Shown: positions 32,915-42,306 of the stretch, in pieces
Numbering within the stretch: position 1 is the stretch's first letter
How the letters are laid out: each line of letters begins with the position of its first letter
Assembly: GCA_965243145.1 (NCBI GenBank)
Contig: CBDEUB010000002.1
Location: forward strand, 992,001 to 1,056,000
DNA: 64,000 nucleotides
Reading direction: 5' to 3'
Source of the DNA: CBDBLK01 sp965243145
GTDB lineage: Bacteria; Bdellovibrionota; Bacteriovoracia; Bacteriovoracales; Bacteriovoracaceae
The notes under the pieces: model-generated
Told to the model about the DNA's origin: nothing
Database searches by the model: none
What the model saw: the letters and a program-made list of their open reading frames with translations, nothing else
Position numbers and translations under genes: made by a program

Positions 32915-33690
32915 GAAGTTTCACTTTTTTGATGGTGTCTGGGAACCGTAATATTAAAAATCTTGTCAAGTTTTCCGTTTTTGACAATGACACGCTTCCC
33001 TTTTCCCAGTTCGATCTTTTCCATCTTGATTTTTTTTAAAATAGGTAGGTCGAGATGGTGGAGCATATACAAGAATACTCTTTTGACTTTAACAGAATTA
33101 CATGACTCCAACAGTCCTTGAACCAGTTTAGGCCTCATATTAACAAGTCCTTCAAAATATTCTTCAAGCAGATCAAAGGAATCATTTAAATTTAAATTAT
33201 CTATCATTTCCATAATGGAGCGCTCACGAGAAGAAACAAAAAGATCAATACCTTGAGTTTTCAAAACTTGTAACCCTACAGCGTTGTTATTGAAAAGATA
33301 AGAGGTTTTCAATCGAAATTTAACACCCCAATCATTTGTTTTAAGCCATATAGGTATTCTCAGTTTTTCTCTGACAATGACAAGTATAGTAGATTTTTTA
33401 CCTAAGTTTAAATATTGTCCGACTCCATGCAAATCTAAGGCATTTCGCCCTCCTATGTGAACAGGCAATTTTAATTCTTGTTGAAGAGTAAAAATAGCAC
33501 TCTTCCAATCCAGTTTATCTTTGAATTTGATATAAGCACCACCGCCGAGCCTTTTTATAAGGCCACCTTGCAAATATTTTTGCACCAAGTGATTGTTGAT
33601 TTTGCGTGCCCTAAACCAGTTAAGAGTATGAACTTCGTCGTCCCTCCAATCGAGAAAAAGCTGGTTTTTTTTTGTTCTCATCTTATTCAT
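32911..33690 (-). CDS. abiEi: AbiEi-type transcriptional-repressor antitoxin
   Basis: 259 residues. The N-terminal winged-helix region (RARKINNHLVQKYLQGGLIK, then RLGGGAYIKF) and the AbiEi domain after it (HIGGRNALDLHGVGQYLNLG) match the AbiEi_3/4 family antitoxins that repress their own operon. Upstream of abiEii with ATGA coupling, the normal order. ATG at 33690 or 33681 is possible. AT-rich. Confidence 0.8.
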   Translation of the reverse strand: MNKMRTKKNQLFLDWRDDEVHTLNWFRARKINNHLVQKYLQGGLIKRLGGGAYIKFKDKLDWKSAIFTLQQELKLPVHIGGRNALDLHGVGQYLNLGKKSTILVIVREKLRIPIWLKTNDWGVKFRLKTSYLFNNNAVGLQVLKTQGIDLFVSSRERSIMEMIDNLNLNDSFDLLEEYFEGLVNMRPKLVQGLLESCNSVKVKRVFLYMLHHLDLPILKKIKMEKIELGKGKRVIVKNGKLDKIFNITVPRHHQKSETS

Positions 33691-33771
33691 ACTTTAGGTT
33701 TATATATATTACAAAAAATAGCCTTTAAGTATATTTTTTGTAGATAATTTAAACCATCTCCTAGGTATTCT

Positions 33772-34071
33772 TCATATTTTGTTTATATTTTCATCAAAAA
33801 ATATACTTTTGTCCAATAAATTGAAGAAAAAATAAACCTTCTTAACCCTAAGAGGCCGTTTGAGATAAACCGTATAAGTTCCGTCCTCTCCCAAATCCAA
33901 GACGGTGAGACTCTCACTCGCCTGGGTGGCCATAGCAGAGGCCAAAGCGGTATCGCTGCAATCACTCGCCTTGTGCAGGGAAATCTCGTCATCGGCAGCA
34001 AGGTTAAATTTGTGTTTTAGAGGTGAGTAATTACAATTATTGGCGCTCACCCAGACGCACAATAGTATCAA
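33772..34071 (-). CDS. Possible small protein downstream of the EVE gene
   Basis: 99 residues from TTG at 34071, or 92 from GTG at 34050; both overlap the EVE gene end. The sequence has a plausible protein composition (DDEISLHKASDCSDTALASA, then LDLGEDGTYTVYLKRPLRVK). It could equally be the C-terminal remnant of a larger exported protein. The ribosome site is weak and no family was recognised. Confidence 0.35.
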   Translation of the reverse strand: MILLCVWVSANNCNYSPLKHKFNLAADDEISLHKASDCSDTALASAMATQASESLTVLDLGEDGTYTVYLKRPLRVKKVYFFFNLLDKSIFFDENINKI

Positions 34072-34504
34072 ACTCCGTCTTGGTGACGGGAGTGATGGAA
34101 AGCCGGTTGCCTTTTTGAAGAATTTTCATATTTTTCAAACGGGCCTGTTGCCTGAGTTCTTCCAGGCCGATCAGTCGGGAAAATTGCCGCCGGAATTTCA
34201 CATCGACCATCACCCAGCGGGGATTTTCCGGCGAAGACTTGGGGTCGTAATAGGGAGACGATGGGTCACACGCCGTGTGGTCGGGGTAGCTTTCCCTGGC
34301 GACCTCGGCGATTCCGGCCACACCGGGGGGAGTGGCGTTGGAGTGATAAAAGAGGATCAGATCGCCCTTTTTCATTTCATCGCGCATAAAGTTGCGCGCT
34401 TGATAGTTTCTCACACCATCCCAGCAGTCCGTTTGGCCAGGGGCATTTTTTAAGTCTTCAATACTGAAAACTTCGGGTTCCGATTTCATGAGCCAGTATT
34501 TCAA
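34037..34504 (-). CDS. EVE-domain protein
   Basis: 155 residues. MKYWLMKSEPEVFSIEDL, then WDGVRNYQARNFMRD, GDLILFYHSN and GVAGIAEV are the standard EVE (PUA-like) motifs. EVE proteins bind modified bases in RNA or DNA; many stand near restriction or defence genes. It overlaps speE by 4 bp, so it is co-transcribed with the polyamine genes. Confidence 0.93.
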   Translation of the reverse strand: MKYWLMKSEPEVFSIEDLKNAPGQTDCWDGVRNYQARNFMRDEMKKGDLILFYHSNATPPGVAGIAEVARESYPDHTACDPSSPYYDPKSSPENPRWVMVDVKFRRQFSRLIGLEELRQQARLKNMKILQKGNRLSITPVTKTEFDTIVRLGERQ

Positions 34505-35379
34505 TTTGGCCCCCCGTCGTTTAAATAATCCTCTAAACCTTTCGACGCAAAGGCGGGCAAGACAAATGCGCTGGAGTGAATTTGCTCGCTATAATACTTG
34601 AACTCCAAACTGGAAGCGCGAATCCGCCCGCCATCAAGTCCTCTCCAGGGATGCACTCTTTGAGAGGCAAAGGTAAAAGACCACATGCCCCCCGGGTAGG
34701 TCAAGTTGTGAAAGTTGTAGAGGGCAACGATGGGAAAATGGCGGTTGAGAATCCCCAACAAACGCCGTTGCGTCTCCACCTCGTACCAAGAACTCTCCCC
34801 CTGGGACACCACCACCCCGTCTTCATTCAAACAGGCCGCCACATTTTTATAAAACTCTTCTCCAAACAGGGGAGTCGCTGGGCCTATGGGATCTGTCGAA
34901 TCGACCAAGATGACATCGAATTTTTCACCGGTACGGGAACTCTTTTCGACAAACTCAACCCCATCCCCGATAACCAGGCGCACTTGGGGGCGTTCAAAAC
35001 CACGGGCACACAGGGGAATAAACCGGCGGCAGGCATCGACCACCATCTGATCGATCTCCACCACCACACACTCTTGCACAGAAGAGTGGCGGCACACTTC
35101 GCGGGCGGTTCCCCCGTCACCTCCGCCAATGATCAAAACCCGCCGGGGATTGGGATGCACAAAGAGGGGAATGTGGGCCATCATTTCGTGGTAGACAAAC
35201 TCATCCCGCTCAGTCACCATGACTAGGCCATCGTTGAGCAACATCCTGCCATGGCCGCGAGTCTCAACCACATCCACATATTGGAAGTCGCTTTTTCCGC
35301 TAAACAAAACATTTTCGACCTTGTAGCGAATACCTAAAAAGTCTGCGTGTTTTTCCTCTACCCAAAGGTTTGATTTCAT
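34501..35379 (-). CDS. speE: Spermidine synthase
   Basis: 292 residues from the ATG at 35379, which overlaps the decarboxylase stop (ATGA). Transfers aminopropyl from decarboxylated SAM to putrescine. Motifs VLIIGGGDGGTAREV, VVVEIDQMVVDACR, VIGDGVEFVE, VILVDSTDPIGPA and LVMVTERDEFVYHEM are complete. An operon with class 2 AdoMet decarboxylase makes the pathway self-contained. Confidence 0.95.
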   Translation of the reverse strand: MKSNLWVEEKHADFLGIRYKVENVLFSGKSDFQYVDVVETRGHGRMLLNDGLVMVTERDEFVYHEMMAHIPLFVHPNPRRVLIIGGGDGGTAREVCRHSSVQECVVVEIDQMVVDACRRFIPLCARGFERPQVRLVIGDGVEFVEKSSRTGEKFDVILVDSTDPIGPATPLFGEEFYKNVAACLNEDGVVVSQGESSWYEVETQRRLLGILNRHFPIVALYNFHNLTYPGGMWSFTFASQRVHPWRGLDGGRIRASSLEFKYYSEQIHSSAFVLPAFASKGLEDYLNDGGPN

Positions 35380-36311
35380 CCGCAATTCTCCGCTTTTTCA
35401 ACATCCGTGAACTCCCTGTAAAAACAACGAAAGTCCACCTGATAACCGTTGGAAAGTTCTTCTCTGGAATGGCCAACTTGAAAATAATCTCTTTTAAAAT
35501 TGAGGCCGTGCCGGTTGTTGAAGGCCATCAAATCAAACGAACGGGGATAAAAAATGTCCAGTAAGTGGTGCAAAATTGCCCCGGTTTCCGCATCCATCTC
35601 AATATTGGTTTCAAAACTGGCGTAGGAAGATGGCCCTTGGGGAGTGACATGGATGGTGCAATAATGTTTGCCCTTGATGGCATTGAAACTGTAACCGCAC
35701 GGATTGAAACAAAAATCGTCAATCGAAAAATCTTCAAAAAATCCCCCTTCAAGGAAGCGGGAGCGAATGTCCCCGGCAGTGAGGCCCGGACGGGTTAAAA
35801 AATCCTTCAAAGGGGCGGCCAAATCGTACATGAGCAACTCGGTAGTTCTGTCGCTCTCATGGGGCACAAAAGGCCGGTTCAAGTGAAACAGCAAATTGTA
35901 GTGGCCATGCACTTTGCCAAAGCGCCAGGCCTGGCCCTCCACCAAAGTGCGCATCCTCTCCACATCGCTATTAAAATCCGAGGACTGCAAGTGGGAGCGG
36001 TATTCATTTTTTCTCTGATAAATCATGGATTTGATGGATTCAACGCCAAATTCTTTTAAAAGAAACAAGGCCGACTCAACCAAACTGGTTTGGCCACAAG
36101 TCAATATGAGAAGGCGATCGCTCCAAACGAACATGCCCGACTCGGACAGCAGGAAGGCCCTGAGGTGGACATTGCCCATTTGAGACAGGATGCCGGCACC
36201 ACAAGTTTCGGCCACTTTCTCCCAGTAGCTATCTGGCCGGTCGAGCAGACGGCCACACTCGCGCCCCACAACGATTTCAATTTTTTTTTCAGCACCCTCA
36301 AAAAAAGACAT
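35376..36311 (-). CDS. S-adenosylmethionine decarboxylase, eukaryotic (class 2) type
   Basis: 311 residues from the ATG at 36311. Makes decarboxylated SAM for spermidine synthesis. It follows the animal and plant enzyme rather than bacterial SpeD: FEGAEKKIEI at the N-terminus, the self-cleavage site LSESGMFV (between Glu and Ser, creating the pyruvoyl group), LILTCGQTSL with the active-site Cys, FNPCGYSFNAI and SYASFETNI. SpeE follows with ATGA coupling. Confidence 0.88.
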   Translation of the reverse strand: MSFFEGAEKKIEIVVGRECGRLLDRPDSYWEKVAETCGAGILSQMGNVHLRAFLLSESGMFVWSDRLLILTCGQTSLVESALFLLKEFGVESIKSMIYQRKNEYRSHLQSSDFNSDVERMRTLVEGQAWRFGKVHGHYNLLFHLNRPFVPHESDRTTELLMYDLAAPLKDFLTRPGLTAGDIRSRFLEGGFFEDFSIDDFCFNPCGYSFNAIKGKHYCTIHVTPQGPSSYASFETNIEMDAETGAILHHLLDIFYPRSFDLMAFNNRHGLNFKRDYFQVGHSREELSNGYQVDFRCFYREFTDVEKAENCG

Positions 36312-36368
36312 CACCCTCCCCTTCAATGCACTTTCTATATGGTATTATTGAGAGTAGTCAATGAGAGC

Positions 36369-37430
36369 ATGGCCATGAAAGCAAACCTTTTTCTTTGCAA
36401 GATCGTCTTTTTCTGGTCTTTGACCAGCAGCATCGAATGCAAGGATGTTGCAAAGGGCCAACTTCCCGCCCTGCCCTTTGACCTCTCGGTCATCCAGTCC
36501 AAATTCGCCAGTTGGGGGGTTCACCCCAGTAACAAAAATTCCAATATCAATTTGCTCAAGGCCTGGCAAAAATACAAAAAGAGTAAGGAGATCGTCATTG
36601 CCGTGGTCGATACCGGCATCTATCCTAATCATATCTACCTCAAAGACAACTTTTTTGTCTTCCGTGGAAAACTCGGCCCCAAAAATTACGGCGTTGACTT
36701 CTCCCAAAGACTCAAAACTTCCCTGCAACCCTTTGATCAACATGGACATGGAACCCATATCTCGGGAACTATCAAGAGCGTTTTCCCCAAGATCAAACTT
36801 TTGAGCCTCAAATACTACAACCCCACCGCCTCGGGCCAAGAAAACCTCAACTTTACCATCAAGGCCCTGGAATACGCCGTCAACAGAGGAGTTGACATCA
36901 TCAATTATTCCGGTGGTGGGCCAGAACCCTCGGTGGAAGAGTTCCGCGTTCTCAGGCGCGCCAGAGAAAAAGATATTTTAGTGGTGGCCGCCGCGGGCAA
37001 CGAAAGCTCCAATATCGACATCCGCACCAATGCCTACTACCCGGCCAGTTACAATTTGAGCAATATCATTGCCGTCACCGCCCACGACCAAAATCTGAAA
37101 ATTTTAAGCTCTTCCAATTGGGGCAAAAGCAATGTCGATTTGGGAGCACCCGGACACCAGATCAACTCCTCCCTGCCCAAAAACCAGGCCGGATTCCTCA
37201 CCGGCACCAGTCAGGCGACCGCCTTTGTCTCTGGAGTGGCGGGCCTGCTCAAATCCCAATTCCCCAAACTCAAATCCCAGGAAATCAAAAATATCATTCA
37301 GGCCTCGGCCAAAAAGGAAATCACCCTGATGGGCAAATGCGCCTCCCAGGGAAGGCTCGAAGCTGGCCAGGCGATGGCCCAGGCCATGCGCTACATCGCT
37401 TCCTCTAGGAAACCACCGGCGGTCAAATAG
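36369..37430 (+). CDS. Secreted subtilisin-family serine protease
   Basis: 353 residues with a signal peptide (MAMKANLFLCKIVFFWSLTS). The catalytic triad of family S8 is complete: Asp in IAVVDTGIY, His in HGHGTHISGT, Ser in GTSQATAFVSG. The oxyanion Asn is in VVAAAGNES. A short propeptide only. Its last 40 bases overlap the convergent zinc-ribbon gene. With the two metalloproteases it suggests active extracellular or periplasmic proteolysis. Confidence 0.92.
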   Translation: MAMKANLFLCKIVFFWSLTSSIECKDVAKGQLPALPFDLSVIQSKFASWGVHPSNKNSNINLLKAWQKYKKSKEIVIAVVDTGIYPNHIYLKDNFFVFRGKLGPKNYGVDFSQRLKTSLQPFDQHGHGTHISGTIKSVFPKIKLLSLKYYNPTASGQENLNFTIKALEYAVNRGVDIINYSGGGPEPSVEEFRVLRRAREKDILVVAAAGNESSNIDIRTNAYYPASYNLSNIIAVTAHDQNLKILSSSNWGKSNVDLGAPGHQINSSLPKNQAGFLTGTSQATAFVSGVAGLLKSQFPKLKSQEIKNIIQASAKKEITLMGKCASQGRLEAGQAMAQAMRYIASSRKPPAVK

Positions 37431-38035
37431 GCGTAAAACGCCAGTGCCAAAAGCATAATCACCACACACAAGAGAAAAACCTTAACGGGAAAAGTATTCT
37501 GGCCAAGGAAGTCGCGCCAACTGATACTCTCCATTTCTTCCCGTTTTATTGTGGCCTTCTCAAGAGCACTCTCCAATGTTTCGGAAGAAAAATGCGGCAA
37601 GAGGTGCGCCTCCCCTCCCTCTAAAATATAAGTCTCTATGAGAAGTTCCGCCTCTAAAAAGAAAAACTTTTCTTCCTCTCGGTTCTTTTGGCCCCTCTCC
37701 CGGGAAAAATAATCCAGCAACAATCCAAACCGCCGCCTGAGATGACTCAAATAGCGCCTGTGTTTGGCCCTAGTGAAATGCCACCTCCGCGGCAATAACC
37801 GCCCCGGCAATCCCCTGGCCGCGTCATAGTCGGATTTTATTTCAAAAAAAGACCGCTCCCCAAAGGGCACCCCCAACAAATCCACCCAAAACTGATAGCT
37901 GCAAGACTCACATTCCCGTTCCGTGATAAAAACGCTGCCACACTTGGGGCACCGTTTTTGCACCTCGATTTTGTCCAGCGGACGCAACGGGTGGCGGATT
38001 TTTAAAGGCACTTGCGCAAGTTCAGGTGGTTCCAT
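37391..38035 (-). CDS. Zinc-ribbon membrane protein, function unknown
   Basis: 214 residues from the ATG at 38035. The N-terminal zinc ribbon reads KRCPKCGSVF then CESCSYQFW, two CxxC pairs. The middle is Arg-rich and helical (RAKHRRYLSHLRRRFG). One C-terminal membrane span (VFLLCVVIMLLALAFYAYL), so it is probably tail-anchored. No family was recognised. Confidence 0.65.
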   Translation of the reverse strand: MEPPELAQVPLKIRHPLRPLDKIEVQKRCPKCGSVFITERECESCSYQFWVDLLGVPFGERSFFEIKSDYDAARGLPGRLLPRRWHFTRAKHRRYLSHLRRRFGLLLDYFSRERGQKNREEEKFFFLEAELLIETYILEGGEAHLLPHFSSETLESALEKATIKREEMESISWRDFLGQNTFPVKVFLLCVVIMLLALAFYAYLTAGGFLEEAM

Positions 38036-38098
38036 ATTTATTTTTTCTCTGAAACGGATAACATAATCCAATCTTTGCTTGAAAACATTTAAGAAATT

Positions 38099-39160
38099 TC
38101 AAAAACTATCCCTATCTCGAAGCCCTCTTATTCCTTCTCTTACTACATTATCGACAGTCCCATCTTTTTGCATTACTTTATATTTTATATTTCTCAAAGC
38201 AACTGGACAATAATCTGCAACTTCACAACGATCTTGAACTGAATGATGAATAATGGGGATACCATCATTGAGAGATTCGTCGCTCTTATCAGATCGCACA
38301 CACCTTTCATAATAAATCGGTGGCATATCCTCTTTATGTAATTTCCCTTCACACAAAGGGAGTATTTTTACAACATCAAGATCAATGTTCACATCGTATT
38401 CATGTGCTATCTTGGAATAGTCAAGGTCTTCGGGCCTAGATATTTCCAAATGTTTTTCAATCTTATCACACATGAATTGCAAAGTAATATCGGACAGTCC
38501 ATCCCACCAGTATCCACCACCAATATCTGAATGGTTTCCTGGGAACCATATTTCACAAATTCTAGGGTCTTGATTAAAAAGTGTGGGTTGAAAAGGAACA
38601 CGAGTTTCGTCTAAAGAAACGAGATGCAGCGCAAATTTAATATGATTACTTAATGTCTCGCCTGTTGGTAAAGCATTTTTATTAAGATCAATCCACCCTT
38701 TAAAATCAATAGAATCAACTACAGTATCAAAGATTCCAAAATCAACTACAGTATCAAAGACTCCAAGAAATTCCACAGCATCAACATTTTTATTGTATTC
38801 CTTTATTTTGGCTGCAAATATTCTAGCGATAGCTGCTCCACGGCTAAATCCAAATACATACACTTTGCATCCTTCTGTATAAAACTTATCTAAATCTTTC
38901 TTAGCATCATCGAGAATATTTTGTATTTCTTCTTCAGTAGCAAATAACTCCTCAAAGCGTCGTTTAACTGCCCCTCCACGAGTTCCCACGCCTGAATAAT
39001 AAAAACTTTTTTGATTCTCAAAAGTATTATCCTTATTTTTTTTAAAATCGTCATTGATCAATAAATGCAACTTCAATATGTTAGAGATGCTTTGATCATC
39101 AGTTTTTTTCACATTATGAGGGCCATCACCAGTTCCATCAAAACAAAAAACTAATTTCAT
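38099..39160 (-). CDS. DUF2235 (Tle1-like) alpha/beta hydrolase, third gene of a restriction-like operon
   Basis: 353 residues. MKLVFCFDGTGDG opens the DUF2235 fold. The nucleophile elbow is YVFGFSRGAAIAR (GxSxG), the acid lies in FLGVFDTVVD, and WFPGNHSDIGGGYW holds the catalytic His. This family includes type VI secretion phospholipases (Tle1). A near-duplication, GVFDTVVDFGIFDTVVD, occurs at the acid loop. It begins 38 bp after the methyltransferase stop on the same strand, with the same AT-rich base use, so it may be an effector of that system. No export signal. Confidence 0.8.
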   Translation of the reverse strand: MKLVFCFDGTGDGPHNVKKTDDQSISNILKLHLLINDDFKKNKDNTFENQKSFYYSGVGTRGGAVKRRFEELFATEEEIQNILDDAKKDLDKFYTEGCKVYVFGFSRGAAIARIFAAKIKEYNKNVDAVEFLGVFDTVVDFGIFDTVVDSIDFKGWIDLNKNALPTGETLSNHIKFALHLVSLDETRVPFQPTLFNQDPRICEIWFPGNHSDIGGGYWWDGLSDITLQFMCDKIEKHLEISRPEDLDYSKIAHEYDVNIDLDVVKILPLCEGKLHKEDMPPIYYERCVRSDKSDESLNDGIPIIHHSVQDRCEVADYCPVALRNIKYKVMQKDGTVDNVVREGIRGLRDRDSF

Positions 39161-39198
39161 AGAGCTTCCTTTTTCGCCAATCTTTCACAAACGAAAAT

Positions 39199-42100
39199 TC
39201 AACCACTTCTCTCAATAACAGCAACTTCTTCAGAAGTCAAATCATATAACTGGTAGACGAGCCGATTGATCTCCCGCTCCTGTTTTTCAATGTTGGCATC
39301 AATATTGTGATTTTTCAGTTTCAGTATTTCATCCAACAAGTTGATAAAAGGAGATTGCTCCTTTAAAGAAATTTTGGGAATGGGGATGGTTTCAACATAA
39401 ACTTTTTTCCAGCGCAAAGTTCCCATGCCAGAAGTTGGACTCATATTTCGCAAAAGCCAGGAAATCAATTTTGAATTTAAAATGGAGCATAAATATTTCA
39501 CATTTTCACCAATCATCATAAATGTTGTAGCTTCGCCATATACTCCACTATCATCGTAGGCAAAACGCCCTTCTTCAGTTAATTCAATCCAAAGGAGTTT
39601 CTCTTTAGAAAACTCTTTATAGTATCCGATTTGATCCTGAGTTTCAAACCATTTATTATTCGTTTTCTTTCTGGCCTTTTTACCATTGGAAAGAACTTTT
39701 CCACTTTGTTCCAATCGTTCTTTACCAAAAGATAAAAGATAATTTTTTATTGCAGGGTAGTTTTCAACATTCAATTGTAATGAGGGGAACATTCCTATCA
39801 GCCACTTCTTTGCCCATTTTGCCTTATACTTCTCAATATCCCTTCCTCTCAATATTGGTTTGATAATTTCAGCAGATTTAGGGTCTTCTGAAATCAATGC
39901 TTCCTTAGTTTTATCATCAATAATAAAGGCCTTATTGTATCCTGTTATTATCCCACGGTTGATTTTTATATCCCATTCCTTTAATGGAGTACCAATATTT
40001 TCCATCTTGTCCATAATGGCCTGTTCAATTAATGAAAGAATCATCCATGGCCCATCCCCTTGGATTCTCAAAGAGGCCCAAAACTTTTTATCTGGGGGGA
40101 ATTTTTCACCACCGGGAAGGGAATCCATATCGACTGCTTTGGGAACCCCCTTATTTTGGCCATGGGAAGCGATCAAGATATTGGCATCGACAATGGCGTT
40201 CTCAAACGCATTTTTTCCCAGTTCAATTAACTGCAACGGAGGGCATTTTTTGGCAAAGTAGTTCCTGGTCGATTTTCCATATTTGGCCTTTAACCAACTA
40301 TTGGAGGTGATATAAGCGAGGAGTGCATGATTCTTTTCAAGCAGTTGTTGGCCCTTTTCATAGAATAATTGGTAAATATCCCCGGTTCGGACAAATGTTT
40401 GAAAACCAGCATTTTCATACAATTTACCCAAATACCCCTCATTTTTTTGCAATTGAATATAGGGCGGATTGCCGATCACAATATCAAACCCTTGGCCAAC
40501 ACCAAACATGATTTGAGGATTAAAAAATCCGCAACTGACCGAAGAATGAAAAGGGTCAAAGTGACGGGAGGAATCCAGCACTCGGGCAATATGGTGTTCA
40601 AATACTGTTTTGAGTTTTTTCTTTTTGGCCACACTGGAGGCCTCAAAATAATCTCGCCTCGCTTCTTCCATCTCCTGGGGAATATTTTGCTTTTTGAGAT
40701 CACCGATCAAGCAGTCGGCGCAAACAAACTTAAAATCCAAATTGGGCAAGGCCAGTGGGGCCTCCTTCTCTGCATTTTTGCCGATAATGAGCGATAACCA
40801 TATCCGCAGTTTGGAAAGTTCTATCGCCATGGGATCAATATCCACGCCGTAAATATTATTTTTGATAACTTCCCGCTTTTTCTTCTCGATGCCGTTAGTG
40901 CTAATTCTTTCATGCAAATCTAAAATAGCGTGTAACATTCCCATGGGAAAGGCACCGGAACCGCAGGCGGGATCGAGGATTTTGATATTCTGTAATGCGG
41001 CCAATATCTCTTCTTTGTAGCGTTTAATATGATCCCTTTGATAATTTTTCTTTTGGTCGTCAAATTCATGCCATTCGACATCAAAGAGTTTTTTTAAACA
41101 TTCCTCGACACCATCGTGGGGAGGCAATTTGCTTTTGAGCCATGCCCTGAGCGATTCCTTGCACATGTAATCGACAATTTCTCTTGGCGTATAGTAGGCC
41201 CCCAATGATTTGCGGGCCTGCCCTCTGGTTTCATCTTGTTGTTCTGCCAGCAAATTTTCAAATATTTTACCCAGCATTTCAGGGTCTATCGCCACTTGCT
41301 GGAAAGAACTGGTGCTTTCGTCGGTGGTAAAGTTGTACCTTTTCAAAAAATCAAAAAAACTACGAAAAAACCCTTTTGGAAAATCTAAGCGTAAACTGTC
41401 AAAAATTTCTTCACTACGACTCTCAAAGAGTCCACCATTTAAATAGGGGGCCTTGTACTTATTTTCCTTATCCCTTTTGTTTTCTGGAGTATTTAATAAG
41501 TCAAAGAATAAAAATTTTAATTTCTGATCATAATAATCCCTATCCGATTGGTTTTGTTCCAAAGAAAAATAATACTCACTATCCTTAATAAACCCCTTTT
41601 TGTCCAAAAACCAACAAAAAATGGCCCGTCCGATAAGCCTGATGGCAAAAACGCTGGCATCTCTCTCTTTTTTGAAAATATCGTTTTCACAAAGAAAATC
41701 TCTCAATTGGTAAAAATAATCGGAAATTTCCTTATAAAAATTCTTGTTGATTGCGCTGAGATCAAAACTTTCCCAAAGAGATTGGTGTAGTTCTTCCTTG
41801 TCTGCAAAGTTGAGGTTTTCCCACCTCGACAAGATTTGTTGTTGAGTTGGGGCTAATCTTCCTTGAAGTTCCAAAACTCTCAAAATGCGCCGTTTGCTCA
41901 AAATCACCAATATGCGATCGGCCTCATTGGGCACAACAAAATCAATGCCAATGTTGAACTTGCCGTTAAAAGGTTCGTCTTCATAATTGGGAGTTAGGGC
42001 AACCACCCAGTTTAAAATGGACTTCCTTTTGGGTTTGACCCAAAACGCTTTCAAATCAATATTTTTTCCATTGTCTGGTGCAATCTTGTAGGCGGCCCTT

Positions 42101-42306
42101 TTGTCTTTAAAACCCTGGGCCATGTGAAACCAACTGGCCCTATTGAAAATCCTTCTCCGGGAATCGTTGAAAGGAATCCACTCTTCCCCTTTAATATTCA
42201 AAAGGGAAATGATAGCGTTAATCAATTTTTGGGCATTGGCCAGTCCTGGGGAATTTTTCAATTCCTGTAGGCCAAAATCTATTTTTTTATATATTGTCTT
42301 TGACAT
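39199..42306 (-). CDS. Eco57I-type adenine-specific DNA methyltransferase (restriction-like)
   Basis: 1035 residues. N6-adenine methyltransferase motifs are clear: SLGAYYTPREIVDYMC, motif I KILDPACGSGAFPMGML, YGVDIDPMAIELSKLR and motif IV VIGNPPYIQL. The N-terminal ~370 residues are a large helical domain; the C-terminal ~350 look like a TaqI-type target-recognition region. No obvious nuclease motif was seen, so cleavage may lie in the PLD-SNF2 partner. The start overlaps the helicase stop by 20 bp. Confidence 0.88.
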   Translation of the reverse strand: MSKTIYKKIDFGLQELKNSPGLANAQKLINAIISLLNIKGEEWIPFNDSRRRIFNRASWFHMAQGFKDKRAAYKIAPDNGKNIDLKAFWVKPKRKSILNWVVALTPNYEDEPFNGKFNIGIDFVVPNEADRILVILSKRRILRVLELQGRLAPTQQQILSRWENLNFADKEELHQSLWESFDLSAINKNFYKEISDYFYQLRDFLCENDIFKKERDASVFAIRLIGRAIFCWFLDKKGFIKDSEYYFSLEQNQSDRDYYDQKLKFLFFDLLNTPENKRDKENKYKAPYLNGGLFESRSEEIFDSLRLDFPKGFFRSFFDFLKRYNFTTDESTSSFQQVAIDPEMLGKIFENLLAEQQDETRGQARKSLGAYYTPREIVDYMCKESLRAWLKSKLPPHDGVEECLKKLFDVEWHEFDDQKKNYQRDHIKRYKEEILAALQNIKILDPACGSGAFPMGMLHAILDLHERISTNGIEKKKREVIKNNIYGVDIDPMAIELSKLRIWLSLIIGKNAEKEAPLALPNLDFKFVCADCLIGDLKKQNIPQEMEEARRDYFEASSVAKKKKLKTVFEHHIARVLDSSRHFDPFHSSVSCGFFNPQIMFGVGQGFDIVIGNPPYIQLQKNEGYLGKLYENAGFQTFVRTGDIYQLFYEKGQQLLEKNHALLAYITSNSWLKAKYGKSTRNYFAKKCPPLQLIELGKNAFENAIVDANILIASHGQNKGVPKAVDMDSLPGGEKFPPDKKFWASLRIQGDGPWMILSLIEQAIMDKMENIGTPLKEWDIKINRGIITGYNKAFIIDDKTKEALISEDPKSAEIIKPILRGRDIEKYKAKWAKKWLIGMFPSLQLNVENYPAIKNYLLSFGKERLEQSGKVLSNGKKARKKTNNKWFETQDQIGYYKEFSKEKLLWIELTEEGRFAYDDSGVYGEATTFMMIGENVKYLCSILNSKLISWLLRNMSPTSGMGTLRWKKVYVETIPIPKISLKEQSPFINLLDEILKLKNHNIDANIEKQEREINRLVYQLYDLTSEEVAVIERSG

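Noticed and set aside
34020..34050. GTGAGTAATTAC near 34,023 as another repeat end
   Set aside because: It matches the repeat end at 11 of 12 bases, but the adjoining bases do not match and it falls inside coding sequence; chance is likely.
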